Source: Sphingobacterium sp.
Lineage (GTDB): Bacteria; Bacteroidota; Bacteroidia; Sphingobacteriales; Sphingobacteriaceae
Direction of reading: 5' to 3'
Length of the DNA: 64,000 nt
Assembly (NCBI GenBank): GCA_031286695.1
Contig: JAITTY010000001.1
Span: forward strand, 124,001 to 188,000
The notes beneath the pieces were generated by a model. The model saw only the letters and a list, made by a program, of their open reading frames with translations, did not search any database and was not told the origin of the DNA. This document shows positions 43,323 to 52,271 of the stretch, one piece after another (position 1 is the stretch's first letter; each line of letters opens with the position of its first letter). Position numbers and translations under genes: made by a program.

Positions 43323-44567
43323 ATGAATATATTGAAATTTATAACCGCCGGTTCCGTGGATGATGGTAAGAGTACCTTAATAGGCCGCTTGCTTTACGAT
43401 ACCAACTCCATTTTGGATGATCAATTGGAAGCCATACAGCGTGCTAACCGGAAAAACGATGATGGAACGGTAGACTTGGCCATATTGACTGATGGTCTTA
43501 AGGCTGAACGAGAACAAGGGATCACTATAGATGTTGCCTACAAATACTTCCAGACTGATCATAGAAAATATATTATAGCTGATGCCCCAGGGCATATCCA
43601 ATACACAAGAAACATGGTGACCGGTGCCTCCAATTCGGACCTGATTATCATCCTGGTTGACGCTAGAAAAGGCGTAATAGAGCAAACAAAACGGCACTCC
43701 TTCATCGCTAAACTACTAGCTATGAAGCAGATTTTGGTTTGCATCAACAAAATGGATATGGTCGATTACAGCGCCACGGTATTCGAACAGATCAAAAGCG
43801 ATTACTTAACACTGGCTAGCAATCTAGGACTCAAAGATGTTGATTTCATACCCGTTTCCGCTCTAAAAGGTGATAATATCGTCCATAAATCGGATCGTAT
43901 GCTATGGTATACAGGCGAGTCTTTATTAGATTACCTAGAAAATGTAGAAATACATGAACACGAAACAGCCAACTGGAGATTTCCAGTCCAATGGGTTGTA
44001 AGACCGCAAACAGATGATTTACACGATTATAGAGGATATGCAGGTCGCGTATTAGGAGAGGGGTTAACAGTGGGAGATCCTGTAATTATTTATCCAGCTG
44101 AGACTTTCAGCACAGTAAAAGCTATAGAATTGAACGGACTGCAGCTTCAAAGGGCTGAAAGTGGACAATCTGTCATTATCCATCTCAGCGATGATGTCGA
44201 CATTAGCCGTGGAGACACGATTGCCAGCGTGGAAAATCCACCGAAATTCGAACGTAATATCCAAGCAAATTTGTGCTGGTTCGATAACAAACCTTTGGAT
44301 ACGGATCAAATTTACCTCGTTCAAAGTCACAGCAAATTAACGAAAGTTAAAATTGTTGATGTGCTTTACAAATTTGATATCAATACGCAGGAAAAAGTTT
44401 ATAATGAGGAGATCAAGCTTAATGATATTGGCCGCATAGCAATTAAATCTGCTGAAAATCTTGTATTTGATCTACAAAATGAAAATGCAGAAAATTCGCA
44501 AGCCATTGTTATTGACCCACGGACAAATCTAACTGTTGGTGCTTTAATGATTCAGGCAGTCGACTAA
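43323..44567 (+). CDS. cysN: Sulfate adenylyltransferase subunit 1 (GTPase CysN), no APS kinase domain
   Basis: 414 residues from the ATG at 43323; a TTG at 43314 would add three residues. The GTPase loop FITAGSVDDGKSTLIGRLL, EREQGITIDVAYKYF and DAPGHIQYTRNMVTGASN are intact, followed by two translation-factor-like beta domains. The length shows that the C-terminal APS kinase domain of the CysNC fusion is absent. It drives APS synthesis together with CysD. A strong terminator follows the gene. Confidence 0.95.
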   Translation: MNILKFITAGSVDDGKSTLIGRLLYDTNSILDDQLEAIQRANRKNDDGTVDLAILTDGLKAEREQGITIDVAYKYFQTDHRKYIIADAPGHIQYTRNMVTGASNSDLIIILVDARKGVIEQTKRHSFIAKLLAMKQILVCINKMDMVDYSATVFEQIKSDYLTLASNLGLKDVDFIPVSALKGDNIVHKSDRMLWYTGESLLDYLENVEIHEHETANWRFPVQWVVRPQTDDLHDYRGYAGRVLGEGLTVGDPVIIYPAETFSTVKAIELNGLQLQRAESGQSVIIHLSDDVDISRGDTIASVENPPKFERNIQANLCWFDNKPLDTDQIYLVQSHSKLTKVKIVDVLYKFDINTQEKVYNEEIKLNDIGRIAIKSAENLVFDLQNENAENSQAIVIDPRTNLTVGALMIQAVD

Positions 44568-44608
44568 TATTTTTTTAAACGTAAATATTCAACCTAAATA
44601 TTTTTAAA

Positions 44609-44640
44609 GGAACTCAGACATTGTCTGAGTTCCTTTTTTT
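44609..44640 (+). terminator. Terminator of the sulfate operon
   Basis: GGAACTCAGAC and GTCTGAGTTCC form a perfect 11-base stem with a 3-base loop, followed by T7. It lies 41 bases after the cysN stop codon. Confidence 0.92.
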
Positions 44641-45037
44641 ACGAATTATAGCTAACATTATCGCAGAATCTACTTTTAAAGAGCTGAACTGATAGCGAGC
44701 AACGGTACAAGGAGGTATACTTTCATACTTTCTATTTAACATAATATAAATTATATATACAATATGCAAAGTAATATTTAGCAGTTTAATCAATAGTACT
44801 TTATTAAATAATCATCAAAAAGCATTCATGATTAAATTATTTTCAATCGTACAGCATATTTATCAATATTTTATTAAAAAAGATAATAATTCGATGATTA
44901 ATACTTTCAATCGAATAAAACGCAGATATTTCGTTATTATACAAAACTTTATACAACAAACTCGTTATTTTAAACGACTTACGTAATATCTGAAATTTCA
45001 TCAAAACAGAATAATATTTGTAAATAATTAACGATTA
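44641..45037. other. AT-rich gene-free stretch before gdhA
   Basis: About 400 bases of very AT-rich DNA, with only short symmetrical words (ATTCGAT near 44888 and ATCGAAT near 44911). I see no reading frame, RNA gene or repeat that I can name. It probably holds long-range control of gdhA. Confidence 0.3.
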
Positions 45038-45068
45038 TTGGTTTTTTGTTAAAAAATATATAAATTAG
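45038..45068 (+). promoter_or_regulatory. Promoter of gdhA
   Basis: TTG at 45038-45040 and TAAATTAG at 45061-45068 (one mismatch to TAnnTTTG) are separated by 20 bases, the usual Bacteroidota spacing. Transcription would begin near 45074, about 28 bases before the start codon. Confidence 0.5.
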
Positions 45069-45101
45069 TGCCAGCCAAAGGGAAATTTTACTAATTAAAA
45101 C

Positions 45102-46433
45102 ATGTCAAAAAACTTTAACGAGTTCATTTCAATCGTTGAGAAACGTAATCCAAATGAACCAGAATTCTTACAAGCTGTAAAAGAAGTTACTGAGGATTTA
45201 TTTCCTTATATCACTGAAAACCATCCTGAATTTTTTGACCAAAAAATTCTTGAAAGACTTACTGAACCTGAGCGTATTATATCTTTCCGTGTAACCTGGT
45301 TAGATGATAACCATCAAGTACAAGTTAATCGTGGATATCGTGTTCAGATGAATAGTTCAATCGGTCCATACAAAGGCGGTCTACGCTTCGCTCCTTCCGT
45401 TAATCAAAGCATCTTAAAATTCCTCGCTTTTGAGCAGGTATTTAAAAATAGCTTAACTGGATTACCAATTGGCGGTGGAAAAGGTGGTTCTGATTTCGAT
45501 CCTAAAGGTAAATCAGACAATGAAATTATGCGTTTTTGTCAAAGTTTCATGACTGAACTGTACCGTCATATTGGCGCAGATACAGATGTTCCTGCCGGTG
45601 ATATCGGTGTTGGCGGCCGTGAAATTGGCTTCTTATTTGGACAATTTAAACGTCTTCAAAACAACTTTACTGGAGTTCTTACAGGTAAAGGTGAACTGTG
45701 GGGCGGCTCATACATCCGTCCAGAAGCGACTGGTTATGGCTTATTATATTTCGTCGACTGTATATTCAGACATCAGGGAAAATCATTACAGGGTAAAGTT
45801 GCTACCGTATCAGGAGCTGGCAATGTAGCTTTTTTCGCTGTAGAGAAAGCGCTGCAACTGGGTGCTAAAGTAATCACAGTATCAAACAGCTTAGGAACAT
45901 TATATGATCCTGACGGTTTTGATGCTGAAAAAATGGCCTTTGGCGCAACATTAGGAAGAAATTTGGATCAATATCCGGCTCGCTACCCTAATGCCCAATT
46001 TTTAGCTGGTCAGAAACCTTGGCAATTTAAATGTGATATCGCATTGCCTTGTGCAACACAAAATGAACTGGATGAATCGGATGCAAAAGCACTTATAGCA
46101 AATGGTTGTATCTGTGTTGCTGAAGGTGCTAACATGCCTTCCACGGCCGAAGCAATTAAAATTTTCTTGGATGCAAAAATTAGTTTTGCACCAGGTAAAG
46201 CTGCTAATGCTGGAGGAGTCGCTGTTAGTGGTCTGGAAATGTCTCAAAATTCAATCCGCACACAATGGTGTACAGAAGAAGTTGACAATCGCTTAAAATC
46301 CATTATGGAGAGTATACACGAAACTTGCTTGAAATATGGCCAAGACAGCGGATTCGTAAATTATTTAAAAGGTGCCAATATTGGTGGTTTTATTAAAGTC
46401 GCCAATGCTATGAAAGCACAAGGTATCGTATAA
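45102..46433 (+). CDS. gdhA: Glutamate dehydrogenase (hexameric, GdhA type)
   Basis: 443 residues, standard for the hexameric GdhA class. The substrate-binding core RVQMNSSIGPYKGGLRFAPS, PIGGGKGGSDFDPKGKSDNE and PAGDIGVGGREIGFLFGQ are present. The Rossmann part begins VATVSGAGNVAFFAVEKA. It interconverts glutamate and 2-oxoglutarate plus ammonia. NADP use is the usual case for this class, but I cannot prove it here. It is monocistronic with its own promoter and terminator, adjacent to the sulfate operon. Confidence 0.95.
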   Translation: MSKNFNEFISIVEKRNPNEPEFLQAVKEVTEDLFPYITENHPEFFDQKILERLTEPERIISFRVTWLDDNHQVQVNRGYRVQMNSSIGPYKGGLRFAPSVNQSILKFLAFEQVFKNSLTGLPIGGGKGGSDFDPKGKSDNEIMRFCQSFMTELYRHIGADTDVPAGDIGVGGREIGFLFGQFKRLQNNFTGVLTGKGELWGGSYIRPEATGYGLLYFVDCIFRHQGKSLQGKVATVSGAGNVAFFAVEKALQLGAKVITVSNSLGTLYDPDGFDAEKMAFGATLGRNLDQYPARYPNAQFLAGQKPWQFKCDIALPCATQNELDESDAKALIANGCICVAEGANMPSTAEAIKIFLDAKISFAPGKAANAGGVAVSGLEMSQNSIRTQWCTEEVDNRLKSIMESIHETCLKYGQDSGFVNYLKGANIGGFIKVANAMKAQGIV

Positions 46434-46467
46434 TTAAGCCTTTTTCTAATCATATCATAATCCTGAG

Positions 46468-46499
46468 CGCTCAAATGCATTGCATTTGGGCGTTTTTTT
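46468..46499 (+). terminator. Terminator of gdhA
   Basis: CGCTCAAATGCA and TGCATTTGGGCG form a 12-base stem with one G-T wobble, followed by a run of seven T. It lies 34 bases after the gdhA stop codon. Confidence 0.9.
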
Positions 46500-46535
46500 A
46501 TACTTTTATACTAAATTTAAAAACAAGGACTTTAC

Positions 46536-46781
46536 ATGAGATTAATAGCTGAACTTCCTCATCCTGATTGCAAGATTTCAATTTTTGGCATGAACCAAAA
46601 ATTCATTATTAAGTTTGAACAAGGCAATTTAGAACAATCCTATAAAATTGCGGAAATGGATATTATTGGTGGTGTAAATGGCGTATTCGATTTGCTTGAT
46701 GAGGAATTTCTAAAAAGTGTAATCGATCAATTCGCATCGATGCGCCAATCTTTTAACAGTGCTTACAGTAGATACGAATAA
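46536..46781 (+). CDS. Small conserved-looking protein of unknown function
   Basis: 81 residues: MRLIAELPHPDCKISIFGMN, FIIKFEQGNLEQSYKIAEMD and FLKSVIDQFASMRQSF. It has no signal peptide or membrane segment, so it is probably cytoplasmic. The alternating strand/helix pattern suggests a real folded domain, and base composition matches its neighbours. The next gene starts 8 bases after its stop, so the two are likely co-expressed. I recognise no family. Confidence 0.65.
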   Translation: MRLIAELPHPDCKISIFGMNQKFIIKFEQGNLEQSYKIAEMDIIGGVNGVFDLLDEEFLKSVIDQFASMRQSFNSAYSRYE

Positions 46782-46788
46782 CGGATTT

Positions 46789-47124
46789 ATGTTAAACTAT
46801 ATATATTTTGCTGCATTTTGGGCATGTCAGATTATTTCCTCTATCCTATTCAAACTTGGAGGAATACATCCAAAGTATAAATGGACAGCATTGATTATTG
46901 GAAATATTATTCTGCTATCTGCAAGCTGGTTCCTTGTACAGTTATTTAAAAATGTTTCTCAGCCTATTGTCATCGCCTTATGCTCGGGCGGCACATTTCT
47001 AACCGTTCAGCTGGCCATGGCACTGTATTTTAAAAGTCCATTAAGCTGGCAGCAAGTCTTGGGCATGTTTGTCATTATTTCAGGCATGATTTTGATTACT
47101 TTTGGAGGAAAAGAAACGACGTAA
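46789..47124 (+). CDS. Small four-helix membrane protein, SMR/EamA-like half transporter
   Basis: 111 residues from the ATG at 46789; a GTG at 46759 would add 10 residues and overlap the preceding gene. Four predicted transmembrane helices: about 2-22, 29-50, 55-78 and 84-105. The layout and the helix AALIIGNIILLSASWFLVQL-like region resemble small multidrug-resistance or half-size EamA transporters, which act as dimers. The final motif FVIISGMILITFG is also typical. The substrate is unknown. Confidence 0.65.
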   Translation: MLNYIYFAAFWACQIISSILFKLGGIHPKYKWTALIIGNIILLSASWFLVQLFKNVSQPIVIALCSGGTFLTVQLAMALYFKSPLSWQQVLGMFVIISGMILITFGGKETT

Positions 47125-47142
47125 ACATGTATGAGGCAATCT

Positions 47143-47184
47143 TTATAGATGAGTTTTATTTGTCGTAGTAAAACTCATCTATAA
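47143..47184. repeat. Inverted repeat spanning the mgtC-like stop codon
   Basis: TTATAGATGAGTTTTA and TAAAACTCATCTATAA are perfect 16-base arms with a 10-base spacer. The right arm encodes the last residues of the MgtC-family protein, and its stop codon lies in the left arm. It can act as a terminator hairpin between the convergent genes despite weak T runs. Confidence 0.65.
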
Positions 47185-47812
47185 CTTGGGAACCGGCCAA
47201 TTGCTGATTAAAACGATCCAGATCATTCATTTTGCCCGAGATATCATACATTACTTCTAGCTTCCCACCTATTTTTTCTATGACACGCCTTGTCGCTTTA
47301 ATCTTAAAATCAAGTGCTAATTGTTCAAATTCATGCAAATGATAGAATTCATTGGAGCTGAATTTAATATGAAGTGAACGGATCAGGTAATAACGCGCTA
47401 AAAGGATCTCTATCCGTTGAAAAAGCGCAAGTATAACGACCATAAACACTGCAAAAGAGATCGCATATACAAGCTGCCCCAAACCTGCAAACATTCCAAT
47501 TCCAGCTGTGGCCCAAATAACTGCAGCAGTAGTTAGGCCACTGACCGATAATTTACCTTTAAATATGACTCCAGCACCAATAAAACCGATACCAGTTACA
47601 ATATTGGCTGCAACACGGTCTGTACTGTTGCCTATAAACAAACAGGAAACAATGGTAAACATCGCTGAGCCAAAACAAATAAGCACCACCGTTCGAAATC
47701 CAGCCGATTTGTTCCTGTACTCCCGTTCAAAACCAATTAAACTGCCGCACAAAATTGAAGTAAGGGCATTTAATAAGGGTTCACTGCTCAAAAAATCAAT
47801 AATACTTTCCAT
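47156..47812 (-). CDS. MgtC/SapB-family membrane protein
   Basis: 218 residues. The N-terminal part has about four to five transmembrane helices with the family motifs SILCGSLIGFEREYRNKSAG, FRTVVLICFGSAMFTIVS and NIVTGIGFIGAGVIFKG. The C-terminal 80 residues form a soluble ACT-like domain. MgtC proteins support survival in low magnesium and in hosts, partly by controlling ATP synthase. That role is not proved here. It is convergent with the small transporter gene and lies downstream of mutS2. Confidence 0.9.
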   Translation of the reverse strand: MESIIDFLSSEPLLNALTSILCGSLIGFEREYRNKSAGFRTVVLICFGSAMFTIVSCLFIGNSTDRVAANIVTGIGFIGAGVIFKGKLSVSGLTTAAVIWATAGIGMFAGLGQLVYAISFAVFMVVILALFQRIEILLARYYLIRSLHIKFSSNEFYHLHEFEQLALDFKIKATRRVIEKIGGKLEVMYDISGKMNDLDRFNQQLAGSQVIDEFYYDK

Positions 47813-47838
47813 AAGAAACTTTTGCAGAAAGATTGAAT

Positions 47839-47867
47839 ATGGAGCCCTAACACCATTAGGGCTCCAT
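47839..47867 (-). terminator. Hairpin after mutS2
   Basis: ATGGAGCCCTAA and TTAGGGCTCCAT form a perfect 12-base stem with a 5-base loop, 12 bases beyond the mutS2 stop codon. T-rich sequence occurs on the plus-strand side. Confidence 0.75.
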
Positions 47868-47878
47868 TTAATTTTTAA

Positions 47879-50248
47879 CTATAAATAGGCATAGGTTATG
47901 CCATCACCTCCACGATCCTGATGTTCATCTTCAAATCGGCTTACATGGCTATATTTACGAAGGTAGTCGCGAATAAATTTGCGCAAAATACCATCCCCTT
48001 TGCCATGAATGATTTTTAAAGATGGATAACCGACCATTACGGCTCGATCCAGTACACGTTCCAGTTCATTTAGCGCATCCTCGGTCCGCATGCCTCTAAG
48101 ATCAAGTTCGGGTTTAAAGTCAGCTACAGTGCCCGCAGACAGTGACCTGGACAAACTTTTTGCAGTTTTCTTTCCTTCCCGCCCCTCGAGCTTGATCACA
48201 CTCTTCCGCTTTTGTACGGTGCGCAATTCGCCCATGGCAAGAATAAGGTTGTTTTTTGCAATTTCCACAATTTGTGCTTCGGCTCCATTATCTAAAATTT
48301 GAACCCAGTCTCCAATGGCTAATTCCGTAGATTCTTGAACCTTTTCTTTGATGAATTGCTTTGCAGGCTTTTGTTCTTTAGGCAGCACAGCCTGGAGTGC
48401 CTGATCTAAGTTGCTGCGTAATTCCCGTGTCTTCTCTTTATCCGCTTTTGCGGACTTGATCTGTGCAACGGTATTTTCGATCAACTTATTCGAGTTTTTA
48501 ATGATCTGCTGGGCTTCCTCTTTTGCCTCCTTTAGTATGACACGTTTATTTTCTTCCAGATAGCTTTGCAGTTCAAGATACTCCGATTTAATCGACTCCA
48601 GTTCTTTTTCTCTTTTATTGATTGCCACTTTTGTGTCAAACACTTCTTTCTTTTCCCTCTCCAGATCAATTAACAGCGTGTCAACTTTCTTCTGCTGTAC
48701 ACCAATCTTACCTTTAGCAGATTCCAGAATATCTTTGCCCAAACCTATCTTCTGTGCAATTTCAAATGCATAAGAGCTACCGGGTTTACCGATCTGCAAG
48801 ATATACATTGGTTTCATTTCGCGGTTGTCAAATAACATTGAAGCATTCTCCAGTCCATGAGTATTGCTAGCAAAGACTTTCAGATTTGAATAGTGTGTTG
48901 TCACAACTCCCCTAATTTGCTTCTTGTTTAGCGATTCCAATACAGCTTCGGCGATAGGTCCACCAAACAAAGGATCAGTTCCAGTCCCAAATTCGTCGAT
49001 CAGGACCAAGGTGCGTCCATTCGCAAATTCAGTGAAATATTTCATCTTAGACAGATGGGCACTATAGGTACTTAAATCACTTTCGATGGACTGATCATCA
49101 CCTATATCTGCAAATATCTGTTTAAAAACACCTACTTTTGATGTTGGTTCAGCCGGAATCAATAAACCTGACTGCACCATAATCTGCAAGAGCCCCACCG
49201 TTTTCATACAAACTGATTTACCTCCGGCATTAGGACCCGATACTACGATGACACGTTGGATATGATCAATCTGAATATTCAAGGGAACAACAGTGTGATG
49301 CTGATTCAGTAATAAAAGTGGGTGGCGACCATTCACCAGACTGATCTCTGCTTCTTTCGACAATTCAGGCATCTCGGCATCAATATCCAGTGCAAAGAGT
49401 GCTTTTGCCCGCACAAAATCCACTTTTGTCAATAGACCATGGTAAGACAGCAATAAAGGAATATGTGGACGGACTTTATCCGTCAATTCAACCAAAATGC
49501 GAATGACCTCACGCCTGCGTTCAAACTCTAGATCTCTGATTTTATTATTTAGGTGAAACACCTCTTCAGGCTCTATATAAGCAGTTTGTCCGGTTGCAGA
49601 TTCATCATGTATCAAACCTTTCAGCTTCCTTTTATTCTCTGCCAAAATAGGAATACAGAGCCGTCCATCCCGTATGGTTAGGTTCCCATCTGCGGTCCAG
49701 CCACTGTCTTGAGCACTCTTAAAAATACTGTTGATACGTTTCATTGCCTCTTGCTCGGCACGCTGAATCTGCTGCGTAATTTCCAGCAGCAAGCGGGAAG
49801 CATTATTTTTAAGTTTCCCACGTTCGTCAATAACCATCTCGATATCACGAATAATTCCTTTCTCGATCGGTAAATGTTCAAACAGTACTTCAAGATTAGG
49901 GTAAAGCCCCTCGCGTTCGTTAAAATAACGAATAATAGCATAGACGGTTTTCAGAGACAACAATACCCTAAAAAATTCCTCTTCAAGTAGAAATGTACCT
50001 TCTACCCTTGCCTTTTCAATAATGGATCGAAGAGGAAAAAAATTCTCAACGGGAAATGCACTGTCATTGATCAAAAGATCTTTAAACTCGCTAGTTTGTC
50101 TTAAAAATCTATCAATTTGATCGTAACGGGTCTGCGGTTGAATCTTTTCAACCAGCTCACGGCCTGACTCACTCAGGCATTTTTCTTTTATTTTATCTTT
50201 TATCTCGGAAAATCCGAGTTTATCAATTGCATTTATTGGATATACCAT
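47879..50248 (-). CDS. mutS2: Endonuclease MutS2 (with Smr domain)
   Basis: 789 residues. The core ATPase has Walker A GPNAGGKSVCMKT and the motif DEFGTGTDPLFGG. A long coiled coil (about 510-640) follows. The C-terminal Smr nuclease domain reads LDLRGMRTEDALNELERVLD and LKIIHGKGDGILRKF. MutS2 acts on branched DNA and stalled ribosomes rather than in mismatch repair. The N-terminal mismatch-recognition domain of MutS1 is absent, as expected. The upstream gene is a DUF4296 lipoprotein 22 bases away. Confidence 0.95.
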   Translation of the reverse strand: MVYPINAIDKLGFSEIKDKIKEKCLSESGRELVEKIQPQTRYDQIDRFLRQTSEFKDLLINDSAFPVENFFPLRSIIEKARVEGTFLLEEEFFRVLLSLKTVYAIIRYFNEREGLYPNLEVLFEHLPIEKGIIRDIEMVIDERGKLKNNASRLLLEITQQIQRAEQEAMKRINSIFKSAQDSGWTADGNLTIRDGRLCIPILAENKRKLKGLIHDESATGQTAYIEPEEVFHLNNKIRDLEFERRREVIRILVELTDKVRPHIPLLLSYHGLLTKVDFVRAKALFALDIDAEMPELSKEAEISLVNGRHPLLLLNQHHTVVPLNIQIDHIQRVIVVSGPNAGGKSVCMKTVGLLQIMVQSGLLIPAEPTSKVGVFKQIFADIGDDQSIESDLSTYSAHLSKMKYFTEFANGRTLVLIDEFGTGTDPLFGGPIAEAVLESLNKKQIRGVVTTHYSNLKVFASNTHGLENASMLFDNREMKPMYILQIGKPGSSYAFEIAQKIGLGKDILESAKGKIGVQQKKVDTLLIDLEREKKEVFDTKVAINKREKELESIKSEYLELQSYLEENKRVILKEAKEEAQQIIKNSNKLIENTVAQIKSAKADKEKTRELRSNLDQALQAVLPKEQKPAKQFIKEKVQESTELAIGDWVQILDNGAEAQIVEIAKNNLILAMGELRTVQKRKSVIKLEGREGKKTAKSLSRSLSAGTVADFKPELDLRGMRTEDALNELERVLDRAVMVGYPSLKIIHGKGDGILRKFIRDYLRKYSHVSRFEDEHQDRGGDGITYAYL

Positions 50249-50269
50249 AGAAATTATTTTCTTAAATGG

Positions 50270-51040
50270 TTAAAGTTTCACCGGCGGCTTTATCTGCTGC
50301 GGCGGAGTAAGAACTGGTCTCTTTTCCAGTTCACTTGTTGTTGGTCGTGGTTCCACAGGTTTTTGTGCCAATGCAGTATCCCTAGCCGAAGTACCAGGTG
50401 TTGTCGGCGGAGAAACTGTACTTTTCTGTGGAGCAGGCGTTTCAATCGGTAAATTTGAATTGCCTACAGACAACTGGTTCATTAAATAACCGTCCACGCT
50501 AATACCAGTCTTTGATTGAATCCCTTTGTTAAACAGTGAAGAGGATTCTCTAAAATTGAATTTCGACTTATTGGGCAAATAATGTATAAGTGCTGCGATA
50601 CGCTCCTGATAGGCTTGCTGCGTACGCATAACGCGATTGGTGCTATCCTGAATATGCATATTTTGGATAGAATCTCTCGTCCGGATGGAGTCCTGTTTTT
50701 TTCGTTCTATATCCGCATAAAACTTATTTTCCTTGGTCAGATTATCTTCCACTTTCTTATAAATAGCGGACATAACCTCTGCATCCTTACCATAATAGTC
50801 CAAATTCTTTCTGAAAGAGACCGAGTCCAAACCGTATTTGTCGAAAGTCACTTTATACAAAGGCAACATCACTTTGCGTGCACTATCTATCGGTAAAATA
50901 TTGAGATAGGAATCAGTCAATTGAATTTCAGTAAGCGCGTCGACAAACTTACTTTGAGAGATAATATCTTTCCCTCCAGTTCCGACACAAGAACCAAATA
51001 AAAAAATCACTGCAAGTAGATTCAGTATTAATCGTAGCAT
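50270..51040 (-). CDS. DUF4296 lipoprotein
   Basis: 256 residues from the ATG at 51038-51040; an earlier ATG at 51085 would put 15 residues before the signal peptide and is rejected. The signal reads MLRLILNLLAVIFLFGSC, with lipid Cys18. The family stretch is FVDALTEIQLTDSYLNILPI and YKVTFDKYGLDSVSFRKNLD. A Lys/Asp/Arg-rich helix region is followed by a low-complexity Pro/Thr tail (from about 200). The role is unknown. It is next to mutS2 on the same strand and divergent from yggS. Confidence 0.85.
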   Translation of the reverse strand: MLRLILNLLAVIFLFGSCVGTGGKDIISQSKFVDALTEIQLTDSYLNILPIDSARKVMLPLYKVTFDKYGLDSVSFRKNLDYYGKDAEVMSAIYKKVEDNLTKENKFYADIERKKQDSIRTRDSIQNMHIQDSTNRVMRTQQAYQERIAALIHYLPNKSKFNFRESSSLFNKGIQSKTGISVDGYLMNQLSVGNSNLPIETPAPQKSTVSPPTTPGTSARDTALAQKPVEPRPTTSELEKRPVLTPPQQIKPPVKL

Positions 51041-51113
51041 TTCGTAGTTTTGTACAAATTTACAAAAAGCACCGACATTTGGCACTTTTTACATCATCAA
51101 AACTATATCAGAA

Positions 51114-51806
51114 ATGAGTATCGCTAGTAATTTAGAAGCATTAAGATTGGAAACCGAGGCTGTTGGCGTACAACTTGTAGCTGTTTCAAAAACAAAATCC
51201 AACTCAGACATCATGGAAGCTTATGAAGCTGGGCAACGTATCTTTGGTGAAAATCATGTTCAAGAGTTGGTTGAAAAAGCAGCGCTTTTACCTAAAGATA
51301 TTCAGTGGCATATGATCGGTCACCTTCAGACAAATAAGGTTAAATATATCGTACCTTTCATCAACTTAATTGCATCAGTCGATTCAATAAAATTACTGAA
51401 AGAAATAAACAAACATGCGCTAAAAGCAAAGCGGACAATCGACTGCCTTTTACAGGTATATATTGCGGAAGAAGAAACAAAATTTGGTTTTGACCACGCC
51501 GAGCTCATCGAACTTCTCCGTGATGAAGAGTTTCTTGCGTTAACAAATATTCGTATATGCGGTTTGATGGGAATTGCCTCAAATACCGATAAGGAAAAAG
51601 TAATTAAAGCTGAATTCTATGAACTGAAGATGTTGTTTGATGGAATCAAGGCAAGTTTCTACAGAAAAGATGAGTTTTTCAATACCCTATCCATGGGAAT
51701 GTCCTCAGACTATAAACTGGCAATAGCTGAAGGTTCGACGATGGTACGCATCGGAAGCACAATTTTTGGCAAAAGAATTATCAAACACTTCAAAAACAAT
51801 GACTAA
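51114..51806 (+). CDS. Pyridoxal phosphate homeostasis protein YggS
   Basis: 230 residues. The N-terminal VGVQLVAVSKTKSNSDIMEA carries the PLP lysine in VSKTK. RIFGENHVQELVEKA, WHMIGHLQTNKVKYI and GLMGIASNT are conserved in this group. The protein binds PLP in a TIM barrel and buffers vitamin B6 levels. The length is normal. The next gene (GNAT) overlaps its end by 8 bases. Confidence 0.93.
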   Translation: MSIASNLEALRLETEAVGVQLVAVSKTKSNSDIMEAYEAGQRIFGENHVQELVEKAALLPKDIQWHMIGHLQTNKVKYIVPFINLIASVDSIKLLKEINKHALKAKRTIDCLLQVYIAEEETKFGFDHAELIELLRDEEFLALTNIRICGLMGIASNTDKEKVIKAEFYELKMLFDGIKASFYRKDEFFNTLSMGMSSDYKLAIAEGSTMVRIGSTIFGKRIIKHFKNND

Positions 51807-52251
51807 AACCACTATACGACAAGCAGTTATTGCAGACTGTCCACGAATGCTTGAGTTAATCAAAGAGCTTGCTATTTATGAAAAAGCGCCAGACGAAGTA
51901 ACCGTATCACTTTCAGAATTTGAGGATGCTGGTTTTGGTACTCATCCGGTATGGGGTGCCTTTGTTGCGGAGATAGACGGCGAAATTGTTGGAATTTCAT
52001 TATATTATACACGCTATTCGACCTGGAAAGGCCGGAGACTCTATTTAGAGGATCTGATTGTCACAGAAAGTATGCGGGGTCTGGGAATCGGTAAATTACT
52101 TTTTGATAAGACTTTGGACTATGGCAAACAGTGCGGATTTCATGGGATGGTATGGCAGGTCCTGGATTGGAATGAGCCGGCTATAAAGTTTTATGAAAAA
52201 TATAAAGCAGACTTTGATGCGGAGTGGATCAATGTGTCAATCACTTATTAA
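51799..52251 (+). CDS. GNAT-family N-acetyltransferase (diamine-type)
   Basis: 150 residues from the ATG at 51799; the alternative TTG at 51766 lies further inside yggS and is less likely. The motif LYLEDLIVTESMRGLGIGKLLF contains the acetyl-CoA loop R-G-x-G-I-G. QCGFHGMVWQVLDWNEPAIK and FYEKYKADFDAEW match the spermine/diamine acetyltransferase-like group, in which W-x-V-L-x-W-N is typical. A polyamine or amino acid derivative may be the substrate, but this is an inference. Confidence 0.88.
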   Translation: MTKTTIRQAVIADCPRMLELIKELAIYEKAPDEVTVSLSEFEDAGFGTHPVWGAFVAEIDGEIVGISLYYTRYSTWKGRRLYLEDLIVTESMRGLGIGKLLFDKTLDYGKQCGFHGMVWQVLDWNEPAIKFYEKYKADFDAEWINVSITY

Positions 52252-52271
52252 ATAACAGAATATTCAAATCA

